In this document: piece by piece, positions 19,468 to 29,004 of the stretch
How positions within the stretch are numbered: position 1 is the first letter of the stretch
Layout of the letters: each line of letters starts with the position of its first letter
NCBI GenBank assembly: GCA_963801985.1
Contig: CAWDGV010000007.1
Coordinates: 62,001-126,000, forward strand
Direction: 5' to 3'
DNA: 64,000 nucleotides
From: JABDQZ01 sp963801985
GTDB taxonomy: Bacteria; Pseudomonadota; Gammaproteobacteria; Chromatiales; Chromatiaceae
The notes under the pieces: model-generated
Told to the model about the DNA's origin: nothing
Seen by the model: only the letters and a program-made list of their open reading frames with translations
Databases searched by the model: none
Made by a program: the position numbers and the translations under genes

Positions 19468-20512
19468 GATTCTGATGGCGTCTTTGAAGTTTCAGCAAGG
19501 CTCCGGCAGCAACCGGGTCAAGTGCAACACGCTCGTTTTTGTTGAGACCGGATAATACGATCAGCTTGTCAGCATTGATAGCATGGCCAACCCGGATATG
19601 ACGGAAAATCACCTTATCCTGCTGGTCAACAACATAAACACCGATAACTTCAGAGCGGTAGACAACGGCTTCGCGTGGCACCAGCAGCACCTTTTTGTTA
19701 CCGGCAATAAAAGATACCTTAACGAACATGCCAGGAAGTAAGCCTTTAAGATTGGGCGGCAGTTCCAGGCGCACCTTAAAAGTATTCGAGTTTTTTTCGG
19801 CAAACGGGAAAATAGTCAGTTTTTCCGCACTCACCCAACTGAGATCGGGTTTTTGCACCAGGGCCTTGCCCTCGTGACGAACTGCGCTGATAAGTGTCTG
19901 GGGTACATCAACTACCACTCTAAGCCTGTCGAGTGAAATGCCGCTCATTAGCAACATGCCGGGTTGGGCAGTCTCGCCGGCTTCGATATGGCGCTTGGTA
20001 ACGATGCCGGTGTAAGGAGCGGTCACCCGAGTATACTCGAGTTGCTTGCGGGCCTGCTCAAGTGCGGCAAGCGAAGAGTCAAGGCCGGCCCTGGCTTTAT
20101 TCAATGCCGCTTTTGCCTTGTCCATCACAGAGGTGGCAACCAGTTTTTTCTCAAATACACCTTTAGTTCGGTCATGTTCATTCTGGGCATCCTGCAACTC
20201 GGCTTTTGCGCGCTTGAGATCGGCTTGCATCTTTGCCAGGTTTGACTGCTGTTCAGAATCGTTAATAAGCAGTATCAGCTGTCCCTTTTCAACATAATCT
20301 TCAACATCGAAAAAGACTTCTTCAACCTGGCCAGTTGTCTGGGCGGATAACGTTGACTGATGAATGGCTTCGACAAGACCATCAAGATGATAAAGTTGCT
20401 GGACAGTAGAAAGCTCGATTTTGCTGGTTTCAAGTTCTGCCGCAAGACCTGTATTAAATAGGCTGATGCAGACTGAAATCAACAGAGCGACTGATAACCG
20501 GATATGTCCCAT
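19460..20512 (-). CDS. RND efflux periplasmic adaptor (membrane fusion protein)
   Basis: The 350-residue protein starts with a signal peptide (LSVALLISVCISLFNTGLAAE), followed by a lipoyl half-motif (TTGQVEEVFFDVEDYVEKGQLI), a helical hairpin rich in Ala, Lys and Glu (about 90-150), the second lipoyl half (VTAPYTGIVTKRHIEAGE), and a beta-barrel with GLLPGMFVKV. This is the HlyD/AcrA-type order. It precedes and overlaps the permease gene, so both form one operon and one pump. Confidence 0.93.
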   Translation of the reverse strand: MGHIRLSVALLISVCISLFNTGLAAELETSKIELSTVQQLYHLDGLVEAIHQSTLSAQTTGQVEEVFFDVEDYVEKGQLILLINDSEQQSNLAKMQADLKRAKAELQDAQNEHDRTKGVFEKKLVATSVMDKAKAALNKARAGLDSSLAALEQARKQLEYTRVTAPYTGIVTKRHIEAGETAQPGMLLMSGISLDRLRVVVDVPQTLISAVRHEGKALVQKPDLSWVSAEKLTIFPFAEKNSNTFKVRLELPPNLKGLLPGMFVKVSFIAGNKKVLLVPREAVVYRSEVIGVYVVDQQDKVIFRHIRVGHAINADKLIVLSGLNKNERVALDPVAAGALLKLQRRHQNHG

Positions 20513-20624
20513 TCAATGGATTCCTTCGGTAACGCGGATTCTGACAAAAACAACATGTGTATTTTCCAAGTATAGAACATCAGGTCGAGAATGCCCTCTG
20601 TCTGCCAACTGCTTTAATTAAAGG

Positions 20625-21365
20625 TTAATCCTGGTAGGTAATCGCCTGGCCGTTTATGTCTTTACTGTCATCCCCGATGATCCAGAGATAAAGTGGCGCC
20701 AGTGCTTCCACTGATTTATTCGACTCCTGTTCTTCACCTGGGTAAGCAAGATGACGCATGGTTGTATTGGTGGGTCCCGGGTCAATACTGTTAACGCGGA
20801 TGTTGCTGTTCTCCAGTTCCTCGGAAAGTATCTGCATGAGTCCTTCAAGTCCAAACTTGGAAACAGCGTATGCCCCCCAGTAAGCCTTTGCTTTACGTCC
20901 CACGGTATCAGAAGTGAATATCAGGGAAGCGCTGTCAGACTTGCGCAACAGGGGTAGGCATTCCTGGGTAATGATAAAGGGGGCATTGAGGTTGACCTGC
21001 ATTACCTGGAACCAGGTTTCGATATCGTAGTCGTCGACCCGGCTAAGCATCTTGAACTGGGCGGCGTTGTGCAAAATACCATCCAGGCGTCCAAACTCCT
21101 TTTCAATGGTTTGCGCCAGGGTCAGGTAGTCATCCGGGCTGGCAGTTTGCAAATCCATCGGAAAAATTGCCGGCTGAGTCCAGCCCTGGGCTTCAATTTC
21201 ATCGTAGACCTTTTCCAACATCGAAAGGACCTTGTCCAGCAGAATGACAGTAGCGCCATGTTCGGCGTATGCAAGTGATGCCATTCGACCTATGCCATCA
21301 GCGGCTCCGGTCACTAATATGATTTTGCCTGCTAATAGATTGTTTGGGGCCTGGTAATTTTGCAT
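20625..21365 (-). CDS. yciK: YciK-family short-chain dehydrogenase
   Basis: The 246-residue SDR has the cofactor motif ILVTGAADGIGR, HNAAQ in place of NNAG, the catalytic Ser-Tyr-Lys set (SDTVGR..AYWGAYAVSK) and DPGPTNT. The start AGKIILVTGAADGIG and ending fit E. coli YciK (252 aa), whose substrate is not firmly known. It lies at the edge of the conserved ubiG-mupP-yciK neighbourhood, here separated from mupP by a squalene-synthase-like gene. Confidence 0.88.
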   Translation of the reverse strand: MQNYQAPNNLLAGKIILVTGAADGIGRMASLAYAEHGATVILLDKVLSMLEKVYDEIEAQGWTQPAIFPMDLQTASPDDYLTLAQTIEKEFGRLDGILHNAAQFKMLSRVDDYDIETWFQVMQVNLNAPFIITQECLPLLRKSDSASLIFTSDTVGRKAKAYWGAYAVSKFGLEGLMQILSEELENSNIRVNSIDPGPTNTTMRHLAYPGEEQESNKSVEALAPLYLWIIGDDSKDINGQAITYQD

Positions 21366-21470
21366 GAAGTTTTCTGCTGTTAATTAATTATCTGGAGTAA
21401 AGGACAGGTTGGCTTTGCGTTGCTTATGTCGACCTGCATCAAGTTGTCTGGATCGCATTTTAGCAATGAA

Positions 21471-22253
21471 CTAAAGCGCAAACCACAGCTTCCTTATTGG
21501 AGTGAGGCTGATGCGTTGATGCATAATGGAAAAGTCTTCCTGTATCAGTAGTTCAAGTAGCTTGCTGCGTAACCTGTAATATTTCATCAGGGGTGTTTTT
21601 GCCCGTTTTTGTTCCGGAGGAGGCGCAATCGATCGCATATATTCCAGCAGTTGAAAGACGATTTCCTGAACCTGTTGCTGATTTTCAGAAGACAGCAATT
21701 GATCATAGTTGAGTTGATGCTGCTGCAGTGAATCAACAGGCAGGAGCTTGATGCCATACCGGGTGGTTTTACCCAGCATTTGCAGCCACTCGATAAAACT
21801 GATCCAGGCGCCAATAACCTTTGTATCAGTCGTTATGGGCTGATGACTGGCTACCTGAATGAGTTTTGCCAGGTTGCCGCCATGATTTAGACATCCCTGC
21901 CACAATTCCCTGGCATCAACGTAAGGTTGTCGATGAAGTTGTCTATCGATTTCGCTGGTGATGACCTGAAATGTAGAATCAGCGGCTGTTGTAGCACGAA
22001 ACAACAAACTGAGTTTTGCGGCTAACGGGTGTACTGACGGGGCTTCTTGCGGCAGGCTGATTTGTTGTTGCCACCATTGAAGTTTTATCCGTGCAACACC
22101 GGGGTCAGTCAGGCTGTACAGTCTGCTCAATTCTTCTTTCCAGAGAAACAGGGCGGCAAGATTATCCTGAACTTCCGGCGCTGAAAATCGCGTTACATAA
22201 TACGCGGTTGAGCCTGTCGGAGTCGCTGCATTGGGGAAAGTCGTATCTAGCAT
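21471..22253 (-). CDS. Squalene/phytoene synthase-family protein, probably non-canonical
   Basis: The 260-residue protein keeps the family start (GSTAYYVTRFSAPEVQDNLAALFLWKEELSRL) and DPGVARIKLQWWQQQI, but the Asp-rich DxxxD motifs needed for prenyl diphosphate binding are not seen: the first appears as an ELSRLYS segment. It may be an inactive or scaffold-like relative of the NDUFAF6 kind rather than a terpene synthase. It sits between yciK and the phosphatase gene on the same strand, with a 20-bp gap to the latter. Confidence 0.7.
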   Translation of the reverse strand: MLDTTFPNAATPTGSTAYYVTRFSAPEVQDNLAALFLWKEELSRLYSLTDPGVARIKLQWWQQQISLPQEAPSVHPLAAKLSLLFRATTAADSTFQVITSEIDRQLHRQPYVDARELWQGCLNHGGNLAKLIQVASHQPITTDTKVIGAWISFIEWLQMLGKTTRYGIKLLPVDSLQQHQLNYDQLLSSENQQQVQEIVFQLLEYMRSIAPPPEQKRAKTPLMKYYRLRSKLLELLIQEDFSIMHQRISLTPIRKLWFAL

Positions 22254-22273
22254 GCCGTGACCAGTATGCGGAC

Positions 22274-22945
22274 CTAATTGGCGTTCAGGATTTCAAGCAT
22301 TTCCAGCGGGTGCGAGATATTAAAATCAGCCTGCCATTTTTCCGGTTCATCATCGTCATTAAGATATCCGAAGAGTGCCGTTACCGTCGTGCAACCTGCA
22401 GCGTTGCCGGCTTCAATGTCCCTTGCAGCATCGCCAACATAAAAACAGTTGACCGGGTCCATATCAGTCTGTGTGCAGGCATAAAGTATTGGGTCGGGGT
22501 GTGGCTTGTTACGCTTACAGGTATCCCCGCTGACAATGCAGCTGGCACGACTGTCCAGACCCATTTTCTTCACCAGGGGATCAGTCAGCCAGGAGGGCTT
22601 ATTGGTTACAATGCCCCAGGGTATCTGGTTGGTTTCAAGATGTAACAGTAACTCTTCCATGCCTTCAAACAATCGGGTCTCGCGACACAGGTTGTTTTGA
22701 TAAATATCCAGCAGGAATTGGCGATAAGTCTCGAAGTCCGGTGCATCCGGTTCAATGCCAAAACCGAGACGAATCAGGGCGGCACCACCATGTGAGACGT
22801 AGGCGCGTATTTCTTCATAGGGCAATGGGTTGCGGTCGAAATTTTTCAGTGTTTCATTTAATGCGTAGGCCAGGTCCGGGGCGGTATCCGCCAGGGTGCC
22901 ATCAAGATCAAATAAAACAGCTTTCAGGTCCGATGTTATAGGCAT
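22274..22945 (-). CDS. mupP: HAD phosphatase, MupP / phosphoglycolate phosphatase type
   Basis: The 223-residue HAD hydrolase has FDLDGTLADTAPD (nucleophile and acid Asp), VTNKPSWLTDP, Lys in KRNKPHPDP, and FYVGDAARDIEAG. Gph and MupP are hard to separate by motif; the order ubiG-mupP-yciK and the C-terminal WQADFNISHPLEML point to MupP, which dephosphorylates MurNAc-6-phosphate in peptidoglycan recycling in Pseudomonas. Phosphoglycolate phosphatase remains possible. Confidence 0.75.
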   Translation of the reverse strand: MPITSDLKAVLFDLDGTLADTAPDLAYALNETLKNFDRNPLPYEEIRAYVSHGGAALIRLGFGIEPDAPDFETYRQFLLDIYQNNLCRETRLFEGMEELLLHLETNQIPWGIVTNKPSWLTDPLVKKMGLDSRASCIVSGDTCKRNKPHPDPILYACTQTDMDPVNCFYVGDAARDIEAGNAAGCTTVTALFGYLNDDDEPEKWQADFNISHPLEMLEILNAN

Positions 22946-22968
22946 GATTCTACTCGCAAGACCTGTAG

Positions 22969-23685
22969 TCAGTCTTCAAGTTGCGTATGAACCATGTAGT
23001 TGACATCAACATCAGTTGGATCAAGTTTGTAGGCCTTGGTAAAGGGGTTGTAAACCAACCCGGTCATGCCTTTGCTTGCGAGTCCTGCCTGGCGAATCCA
23101 CTGATCTAGTTCTGAAGGTTTGATGAATTTCTCAAAATCATGAGTACCTTTGGGTAACAGGCGTAACAGGTACTCGGCACCGATGATAGCGAAAAGGTAG
23201 GATTTGGGGTTCCGGTTAAGCGTTGAAAAGAAAACATGTCCTTCAGGCTTAACCAGCCTTGCACATGCAGAAATAACCGATGCAGGATCCGGTACATGCT
23301 CCAGCATCTCCATGCAGGTTACCACGTCAAAGCTCCCGGGCATTTCATCTGCGAGTGCTTCAACCGGAATTTTTCGGTAATCAACATTTTCACCGGACTC
23401 GAGCAGGTGTAGACGTGCAACAGCCAGATTGGTTTCACCCATATCGATGCCGGTCACATTTGCGCCCCTGGTAGCCATGCTTTCGGCAAGAATGCCGCCG
23501 CCACAGCCAACATCGAGGACTTTTTTGCCTTCAAGTCCCGCGATTTCGTCAATGTATTCCAGTCGCAGCGGGTTGATTTCGTGCAGAGGCTTGAATTCAC
23601 TGTTAGGGTCCCACCAGCGTGAAGCCAAAGCTTCGAACTTGTTGACTTCGGTATGATCAACGTTTACGGCAGAGTTGTCAGTCAT
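22969..23685 (-). CDS. ubiG: Ubiquinone biosynthesis O-methyltransferase
   Basis: The 238-residue class I methyltransferase has KVLDVGCGGGILAESMA for S-adenosylmethionine, CMEMLEHVPDP and the family markers ASRWWDPNSEFKPLHEINPLR and NPKSYLFAIIGAEYLLRLLPKGTHDF. UbiG performs both O-methylations of ubiquinone synthesis at the membrane. Length fits (E. coli 240). It lies 23 bp upstream of mupP and is probably cotranscribed with it. Confidence 0.97.
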   Translation of the reverse strand: MTDNSAVNVDHTEVNKFEALASRWWDPNSEFKPLHEINPLRLEYIDEIAGLEGKKVLDVGCGGGILAESMATRGANVTGIDMGETNLAVARLHLLESGENVDYRKIPVEALADEMPGSFDVVTCMEMLEHVPDPASVISACARLVKPEGHVFFSTLNRNPKSYLFAIIGAEYLLRLLPKGTHDFEKFIKPSELDQWIRQAGLASKGMTGLVYNPFTKAYKLDPTDVDVNYMVHTQLED

Positions 23686-23776
23686 GGAGTTGGCCTGTAA
23701 ATGCTTCTTTGGTTAATTATGCCTGAGTTGAGTGCCTGCAATAAAGCCTGAAAAAACTGTGCTGGTTCATTTATGG

Positions 23777-25105
23777 TTATTTCGATGCAATCTTTTCCTG
23801 CCAGTAGCGAGCTTTTTGGATAATTTTGTTTTCATCTATCAGCGTAAGGTGCTGGTTTTTTAACACCTGTTTGCCGGCTATCCAGACGTCTGAAACATCC
23901 TGGGACTGACTGGCGTAAACAATTTGAGAAATCGGGTTGTAGACTGGTTCGGTACTGACATTATCCATTTTGATTGCTGTGATGTCGGCGGACTTGCCGA
24001 TGCTGATTGAACCGGTTTCTTCGGCAATGCCCAGTGCTATTGCGCCATTGATCGTTGCCATCTGCAGGGCCTGGAAAGCAGGCAGGGCACTGGCGTCATT
24101 GGCAACGCCTTTTGCCAGCAGGGCAGCGGTCTGCATTTCTGCAAACATGTCCAGGTTGTTGTTACTGGCAGCGCTGTCTGTGCCAAGCGACACATTGATG
24201 CCTTTATCCAGCAACCGGGCAACTGGACAGAAACCGGAAGCCAGCTTCAGGTTTGATTGGGGGCAGTGCACAACATGGCAGCCGGAGTCTGCCAGCAGGG
24301 AGATTTCATCTTCAGTCAACTGGGTCATATGCACTGCCATCAACGAGGGCGACAGCATACCCAGTCTTTGCAGGCGCTCGACCGGACGCATCTGCTGATT
24401 TTCAAGTCCCATTCTGACTTCATCTGCAGTTTCATGAACATGCATGTGAACAGGTATTTCCAGTTCATTGGCAAGCATCTGAATGCGTTTTAAAGGTTGG
24501 TCAGATACAGAATAGGGTGCATGAGGTGCAAAAGCTGTTTTAATTAAAGGATGTTCCCGATATTGGTCGTGTACCTTGAGGCCTTTGTCAAAATAATCGT
24601 TGTGATCGGTAGCCCAGCTTGAGGGAAAGTCGATAACAATCAGTCCAACGGTTGCCCGTATATGGGCTTGTGAAGCGATTTGAGCAGTCACATCGGGAAA
24701 GAAATACATATCATTGAAACAGGTGGTTCCACCTTTGATCATTTCGGCAATGGCAAGGCGAGAACCATCGGCAACAAATTCCTCACTCACCCATTTCTGT
24801 TCGGCTGGCCATATATAATTATTGAGCCAGTCCATCAGTGGCATATCATCGGCCAGGCCGCGAAACAGGCTCATGGCCGCATGGGTGTGTGTATTGATCA
24901 AGCCAGGAACAAGTGCATGCCTGTCCAGATTGATAATTTCTTCAGTGGTAAATTGCTGTGAGACCTGGTCCGTCGGTAGAATAGCTGTTATGCGCCCATG
25001 GCGAATGACGATAGAGTGGTGATGAAGAATAACGGGTTCTTCTTGATTAGCGCCTTCTACGGGAATGACCCAGCGTGCATTCAAAATTGTATCTACAGGT
25101 TGCAT
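23777..25105 (-). CDS. TRZ/ATZ family amidohydrolase (MTA/SAH or 5'-deoxyadenosine deaminase)
   Basis: From ATG 25105 the product is 442 residues and starts MQPVDTILNARWVIPVE, the usual family N-terminus; eight more in-frame codons upstream lack support. Metal ligands are in INTHTHAAMSLFRG, VHMHVHETADEV and SLGTDSAASNNNLDM. Members deaminate methylthioadenosine, S-adenosylhomocysteine or 5'-deoxyadenosine. It is divergent from mtnA (about 50 bp between), which supports a part in methylthioadenosine salvage, as in the same arrangement in Pseudomonas. Confidence 0.9.
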   Translation of the reverse strand: MQPVDTILNARWVIPVEGANQEEPVILHHHSIVIRHGRITAILPTDQVSQQFTTEEIINLDRHALVPGLINTHTHAAMSLFRGLADDMPLMDWLNNYIWPAEQKWVSEEFVADGSRLAIAEMIKGGTTCFNDMYFFPDVTAQIASQAHIRATVGLIVIDFPSSWATDHNDYFDKGLKVHDQYREHPLIKTAFAPHAPYSVSDQPLKRIQMLANELEIPVHMHVHETADEVRMGLENQQMRPVERLQRLGMLSPSLMAVHMTQLTEDEISLLADSGCHVVHCPQSNLKLASGFCPVARLLDKGINVSLGTDSAASNNNLDMFAEMQTAALLAKGVANDASALPAFQALQMATINGAIALGIAEETGSISIGKSADITAIKMDNVSTEPVYNPISQIVYASQSQDVSDVWIAGKQVLKNQHLTLIDENKIIQKARYWQEKIASK

Positions 25106-25155
25106 TATTGCTATCTCACAAAGCTTCATACGATCAATATGTCGACTAATCTGCC

Positions 25156-26232
25156 ATGGAAACCATTAAGATGAAAGCCGTAACACTGGATATACCTGTC
25201 AACGCAGACCAGGCTGTTGTCTGGCACGAGGACAATCTCTACCTGCTGGACCAGCGGGTATTGCCTGCGACTGAGCAATTTATCGCATTGACGACAGCCC
25301 GGGAAACGGCGGATGCCATTCGTGACATGGTAGTCAGGGGCGCGCCGGCAATAGGCGTTACGGCAGCCTACGGCGTTGTTTTGGCCGGTCGAGAGGTGTT
25401 TGCACAACATGGCTCGAGCTGGAAAGCTTTTATGGAACCTTTGCTTTCCGTACTTGAGCAGGCACGCCCAACGGCGATTAACCTTTCCTGGGCAATCACC
25501 AGGATGCGTACGTTTGTCGAGCAACTGGATGATTTGGATCCCGAGCCTGCATTGCTTGATCAAGCGATCGGTATTCACCAGGATGACATTGCAGCATGCA
25601 AAGCGATGGGTGATTTTGGAGCCTCACTGCTTGCCCCTTCTTCCGGTATCATAACGCACTGTAATGCCGGTGCGTTGGCTACAGGGGGTTATGGCACGGC
25701 GCTGGGTGTGGTGCGCAGTGCAAATGCTGAAGGTAAGCTGACGCAGGTATTCGTGGATGAAACTCGTCCCTGGATGCAGGGCTCACGTCTGACTGCCTGG
25801 GAGTTGTCGCGTGACGGTATTCCGGTAACCTTGCTGGCTGATGGAGCCGCGGCCAGCCGCATGGCAGCAGGAGGGGTGGACTGGATGATCGTCGGTTCAG
25901 ACCGGATTGCTGCCAATGGGGATGTTGCCAACAAGATTGGAACCTACCACCTGGCGCTTGCGGCCAGGCATCATGGTGTAAAGATCATGGTGGCGGCACC
26001 CATCAGTACGATTGATATGTCAGTTGCCTCCGGTAAAGATATTCCGATCGAGGAACGGGATCCTGCAGAGTTGTTCGAGTGTGGCGGCAATCGCATAGCT
26101 GCCAGCAATATTTCGGCATGGAACCCGGTATTTGATATCACGCCAGCAGGCCTTGTGGATGTTATCGTGACTGAGAAAGGGATAGTTCACGCGCCAGACG
26201 CCGAAAAAATGAAAAAACACATGTTTGGTTAG
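25156..26232 (+). CDS. mtnA: Methylthioribose-1-phosphate isomerase
   Basis: The 358-residue protein shows MVVRGAPAIGVTAAYG, the catalytic Cys in ITHCNAGALATGGYGTALGV and the catalytic Asp in GSDRIAANGDVANKIGTY. It turns methylthioribose-1-phosphate into methylthioribulose-1-phosphate in methionine salvage. A start at ATG 25171 (MKAVTL) is also possible. It lies between the divergent deaminase and gyrA, as in Pseudomonas. Confidence 0.96.
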   Translation: METIKMKAVTLDIPVNADQAVVWHEDNLYLLDQRVLPATEQFIALTTARETADAIRDMVVRGAPAIGVTAAYGVVLAGREVFAQHGSSWKAFMEPLLSVLEQARPTAINLSWAITRMRTFVEQLDDLDPEPALLDQAIGIHQDDIAACKAMGDFGASLLAPSSGIITHCNAGALATGGYGTALGVVRSANAEGKLTQVFVDETRPWMQGSRLTAWELSRDGIPVTLLADGAAASRMAAGGVDWMIVGSDRIAANGDVANKIGTYHLALAARHHGVKIMVAAPISTIDMSVASGKDIPIEERDPAELFECGGNRIAASNISAWNPVFDITPAGLVDVIVTEKGIVHAPDAEKMKKHMFG

Positions 26233-26244
26233 CTCTAAAAGCCA

Positions 26245-26272
26245 CAAAATGCGATTTACGGGCATTTTGCTT
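26245..26272 (+). terminator. Possible terminator after mtnA
   Basis: An 8-bp stem (CAAAATGC / GCATTTTG) with a 9-nt loop follows mtnA by 12 bp. The T-run is poor (CTTTG), so termination is only likely to be partial. Confidence 0.4.
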
Positions 26273-26396
26273 TGTACTAGCAGGGGTGGCGCATGTTATG
26301 ATCACGTCTTTATGATCGGGAATCTTTGGAAATATATACCTATAAAAAGCGGTATTTTTCCGGTCATTTTCTGGAGGAGTTAACAAGACAAGAATC

Positions 26397-28973
26397 ATGA
26401 CAGAATTTGCAAAGGAAATCTTGCCGGTTGACCTTGAGCATGAGATGCAGCAGTCCTACCTGGACTATGCAATGAGTGTCATCGTGGGTCGTGCATTGCC
26501 GGATGTCAGAGATGGTCTGAAGCCTGTTCATCGGCGCGTTTTGTATGCGATGAATGAACTGGGTAATGACTGGAATAAACCCTATAAAAAATCCGCCCGT
26601 GTTGTTGGTGACGTGATTGGTAAATATCACCCTCATGGTGATACTGCTGTTTATGACACCATTGTGCGCATGGCCCAACCATTTTCCATGCGCTACATGC
26701 TGGTTGATGGGCAGGGTAACTTTGGATCGGTTGATGGTGATGCTCCGGCTGCCATGCGTTATACCGAAGTGCGCATGGCGAAAATTGCCCATAGTCTGCT
26801 GGATGACCTGGACAAGGAAACCGTTGATTTTGCGGTCAACTATGACGAATCAGAGCGGGAACCTACCGTTCTGCCAGCGCGTACCCCCAACCTTCTGGTT
26901 AATGGTTCTTCGGGTATTGCGGTCGGCATGGCAACCAATATACCGCCACATAACCTGACTGAATGTATCAATGCCTGCCTTGCGCTGATTGAAGATGACT
27001 CAATCGGCATCATGGACCTGATGAAATACATGCCAGGCCCTGATTTTCCAACCGCTGCATTTATTAATGGTTCAACCGGTATTGCCGAGGCTTATGCGAC
27101 TGGTCGTGGTCGAATCTATATTCGTGCGCGTACAGAAATAGAAGTTAATGAATCGACCGGCAAGCAACGTATTATCGTGAACGAGTTGCCTTACCAGGTA
27201 AACAAGGCGCGATTGCTGGAAAAGATTGCCGAACTGGTTAAGGATAAAAAGATTGAAGGTATCACCGAGCTGCGTGACGAATCCGACAAGGATGGCATGC
27301 GCATGGTGATCGAGCTTCGCCGTGGTGAAGTTGGCGAAGTTGTCCTGAATAATCTTTACCAGCATACCCAGATGCAGAACGTGTTCGGCATCAACATGGT
27401 GGCACTGGTTGATGGGCAACCCAGAACATTAAACCTTAAGCAGATGCTGTTGTATTTCATCAGGCATCGTCGTGAGGTCGTTACCCGTCGCACCTTGTTT
27501 GAGCTGCGTAAAGCACGTGCCAGGGCGCATGTTTTGGAAGGCCTGGCCGTGGCATTGGCCAACATTGATGAAGTTATCGAGTTGATCAGAAATGCTTCCA
27601 GTCCGGCTGAAGCCAAGCAGCAGTTGCTGGCTCGTGTCTGGCAATCCGGAACAGTCGAAGCCATGCTGGGAAAAGCGGGGGCGACGGCTTCCCGTCCCGA
27701 AGATTTGTCGGCAGAGTTTGGTCTGGTTGAAGGTGGGTACCGCTTGACCGAGGTCCAGGCGCAAGCCATTCTCGATCTGAGGCTGCATCGTTTAACAGGG
27801 CTTGAGCAGGATAAAATCCTTAATGAATACAGTGAGATAATAGATAGAATTAAGGAATTACTTGATATCCTTTCCAGTCCAGAAAAACTGATGGAAGTGA
27901 TTCGGGATGAATTGATTGATATGCGCGAGCAGTTCGGTGACGAGCGCCGTACCGAGATTATTTCTGATCGTCTTGAGCTGACACTGGAAGACCTGATCAC
28001 TGAAGAGGATGTTGTTGTGACATTGTCGCACCAGGGATATGCCAAGGCGCAACCACTGGATGTCTACCAGGCCCAGAAACGTGGCGGCAAGGGTAAATCA
28101 GCTACCACGACCAAGAATGAGGATTTCATTGATCAGCTGTTCGTGGCCAGTACCCACGACACGATTTTGTGCTTCTCCAGTCGCGGTCGTGTTTACTGGT
28201 TGAAGGTCTACCAGTTGCCGCAGGCCGGTCGTAATGCCCGTGGCAAACCCATGGTCAACCTATTGCCATTGGAAGCTGATGAGCGAATAAACGCTGTATT
28301 ACCGATCCGTGAATATGCTGAAAACCTGTATGTTTTCATGGCGACCAGCTCAGGTGTGGTCAAGAAAACGCCATTGGAAGCATTTTCCCGCCCAAGGGCC
28401 AGTGGCATCATTGCCGTGGACCTGCGTGATAATGACCAGTTGATCGGCGTGGCAATTACCGACGGCAGCAAGGACATCATGCTGTTTACGACAGCTGGCA
28501 AGGCGGTGCGCTTCAATGAAACAGCCGTTCGCTCCATGGGGCGTACTGCGTCAGGTGTTCGTGGAGTGCGTCTTGATGATGGGCAGGAGGTCATTTCTCT
28601 GATTATTCAAGATGAAGGTGACGTACTGACCGTTACAGAAAACGGTTATGGAAAACGTACTGCCCTGACTGAATTCCCAACCAAGGGACGTGGTGGTAAA
28701 GGTATGAAATCCATCAAGACATCTGAAAGAAATGGCAAACAGGTGGGGGCGGTACTGGTCGTTGATTCTGATGAAGTCATGCTGATTACAGATGGTGGAA
28801 CACTGGTCAGAACGCCGGTTGCAGATGTGTCTGTCATGGGTCGTGATACCCAGGGTGTGAAAATGATTCGTCTGAGTAAGGATGAAAAACTTATTGGTAT
28901 TGAGCGAGTTCTGACTCTCGGTGATGACAGTGAAGATTCATCCGATGAAGCGCCCGAGCAATTATCTGAATAA
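26397..28973 (+). CDS. gyrA: DNA gyrase subunit A
   Basis: The 858-residue protein has the catalytic Tyr in AAMRYTE and the quinolone region KYHPHGDTAVYDTIVRMAQ, with Thr at the position of E. coli Ser83 (a wild-type state in several gammaproteobacteria) and Asp at the position of Asp87. The C-terminal half has the six-bladed wrapping domain with the GyrA box RGGKGK, and an acidic tail (DDSEDSSDEAPEQLSE). It introduces negative supercoils with GyrB. A GGAGGAG lies about 16 bases before the ATG, longer than usual. Confidence 0.98.
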   Translation: MTEFAKEILPVDLEHEMQQSYLDYAMSVIVGRALPDVRDGLKPVHRRVLYAMNELGNDWNKPYKKSARVVGDVIGKYHPHGDTAVYDTIVRMAQPFSMRYMLVDGQGNFGSVDGDAPAAMRYTEVRMAKIAHSLLDDLDKETVDFAVNYDESEREPTVLPARTPNLLVNGSSGIAVGMATNIPPHNLTECINACLALIEDDSIGIMDLMKYMPGPDFPTAAFINGSTGIAEAYATGRGRIYIRARTEIEVNESTGKQRIIVNELPYQVNKARLLEKIAELVKDKKIEGITELRDESDKDGMRMVIELRRGEVGEVVLNNLYQHTQMQNVFGINMVALVDGQPRTLNLKQMLLYFIRHRREVVTRRTLFELRKARARAHVLEGLAVALANIDEVIELIRNASSPAEAKQQLLARVWQSGTVEAMLGKAGATASRPEDLSAEFGLVEGGYRLTEVQAQAILDLRLHRLTGLEQDKILNEYSEIIDRIKELLDILSSPEKLMEVIRDELIDMREQFGDERRTEIISDRLELTLEDLITEEDVVVTLSHQGYAKAQPLDVYQAQKRGGKGKSATTTKNEDFIDQLFVASTHDTILCFSSRGRVYWLKVYQLPQAGRNARGKPMVNLLPLEADERINAVLPIREYAENLYVFMATSSGVVKKTPLEAFSRPRASGIIAVDLRDNDQLIGVAITDGSKDIMLFTTAGKAVRFNETAVRSMGRTASGVRGVRLDDGQEVISLIIQDEGDVLTVTENGYGKRTALTEFPTKGRGGKGMKSIKTSERNGKQVGAVLVVDSDEVMLITDGGTLVRTPVADVSVMGRDTQGVKMIRLSKDEKLIGIERVLTLGDDSEDSSDEAPEQLSE

Positions 28974-29004
28974 TCCAAAATAAATTTAAAGTTTAGGAAA
29001 ACTA

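Noticed and set aside
26620..26680. Quinolone-resistance change in GyrA (Thr at the Ser83 position)
   Set aside because: Thr is the normal residue there in several gammaproteobacteria and Asp87 is kept, so resistance cannot be claimed.
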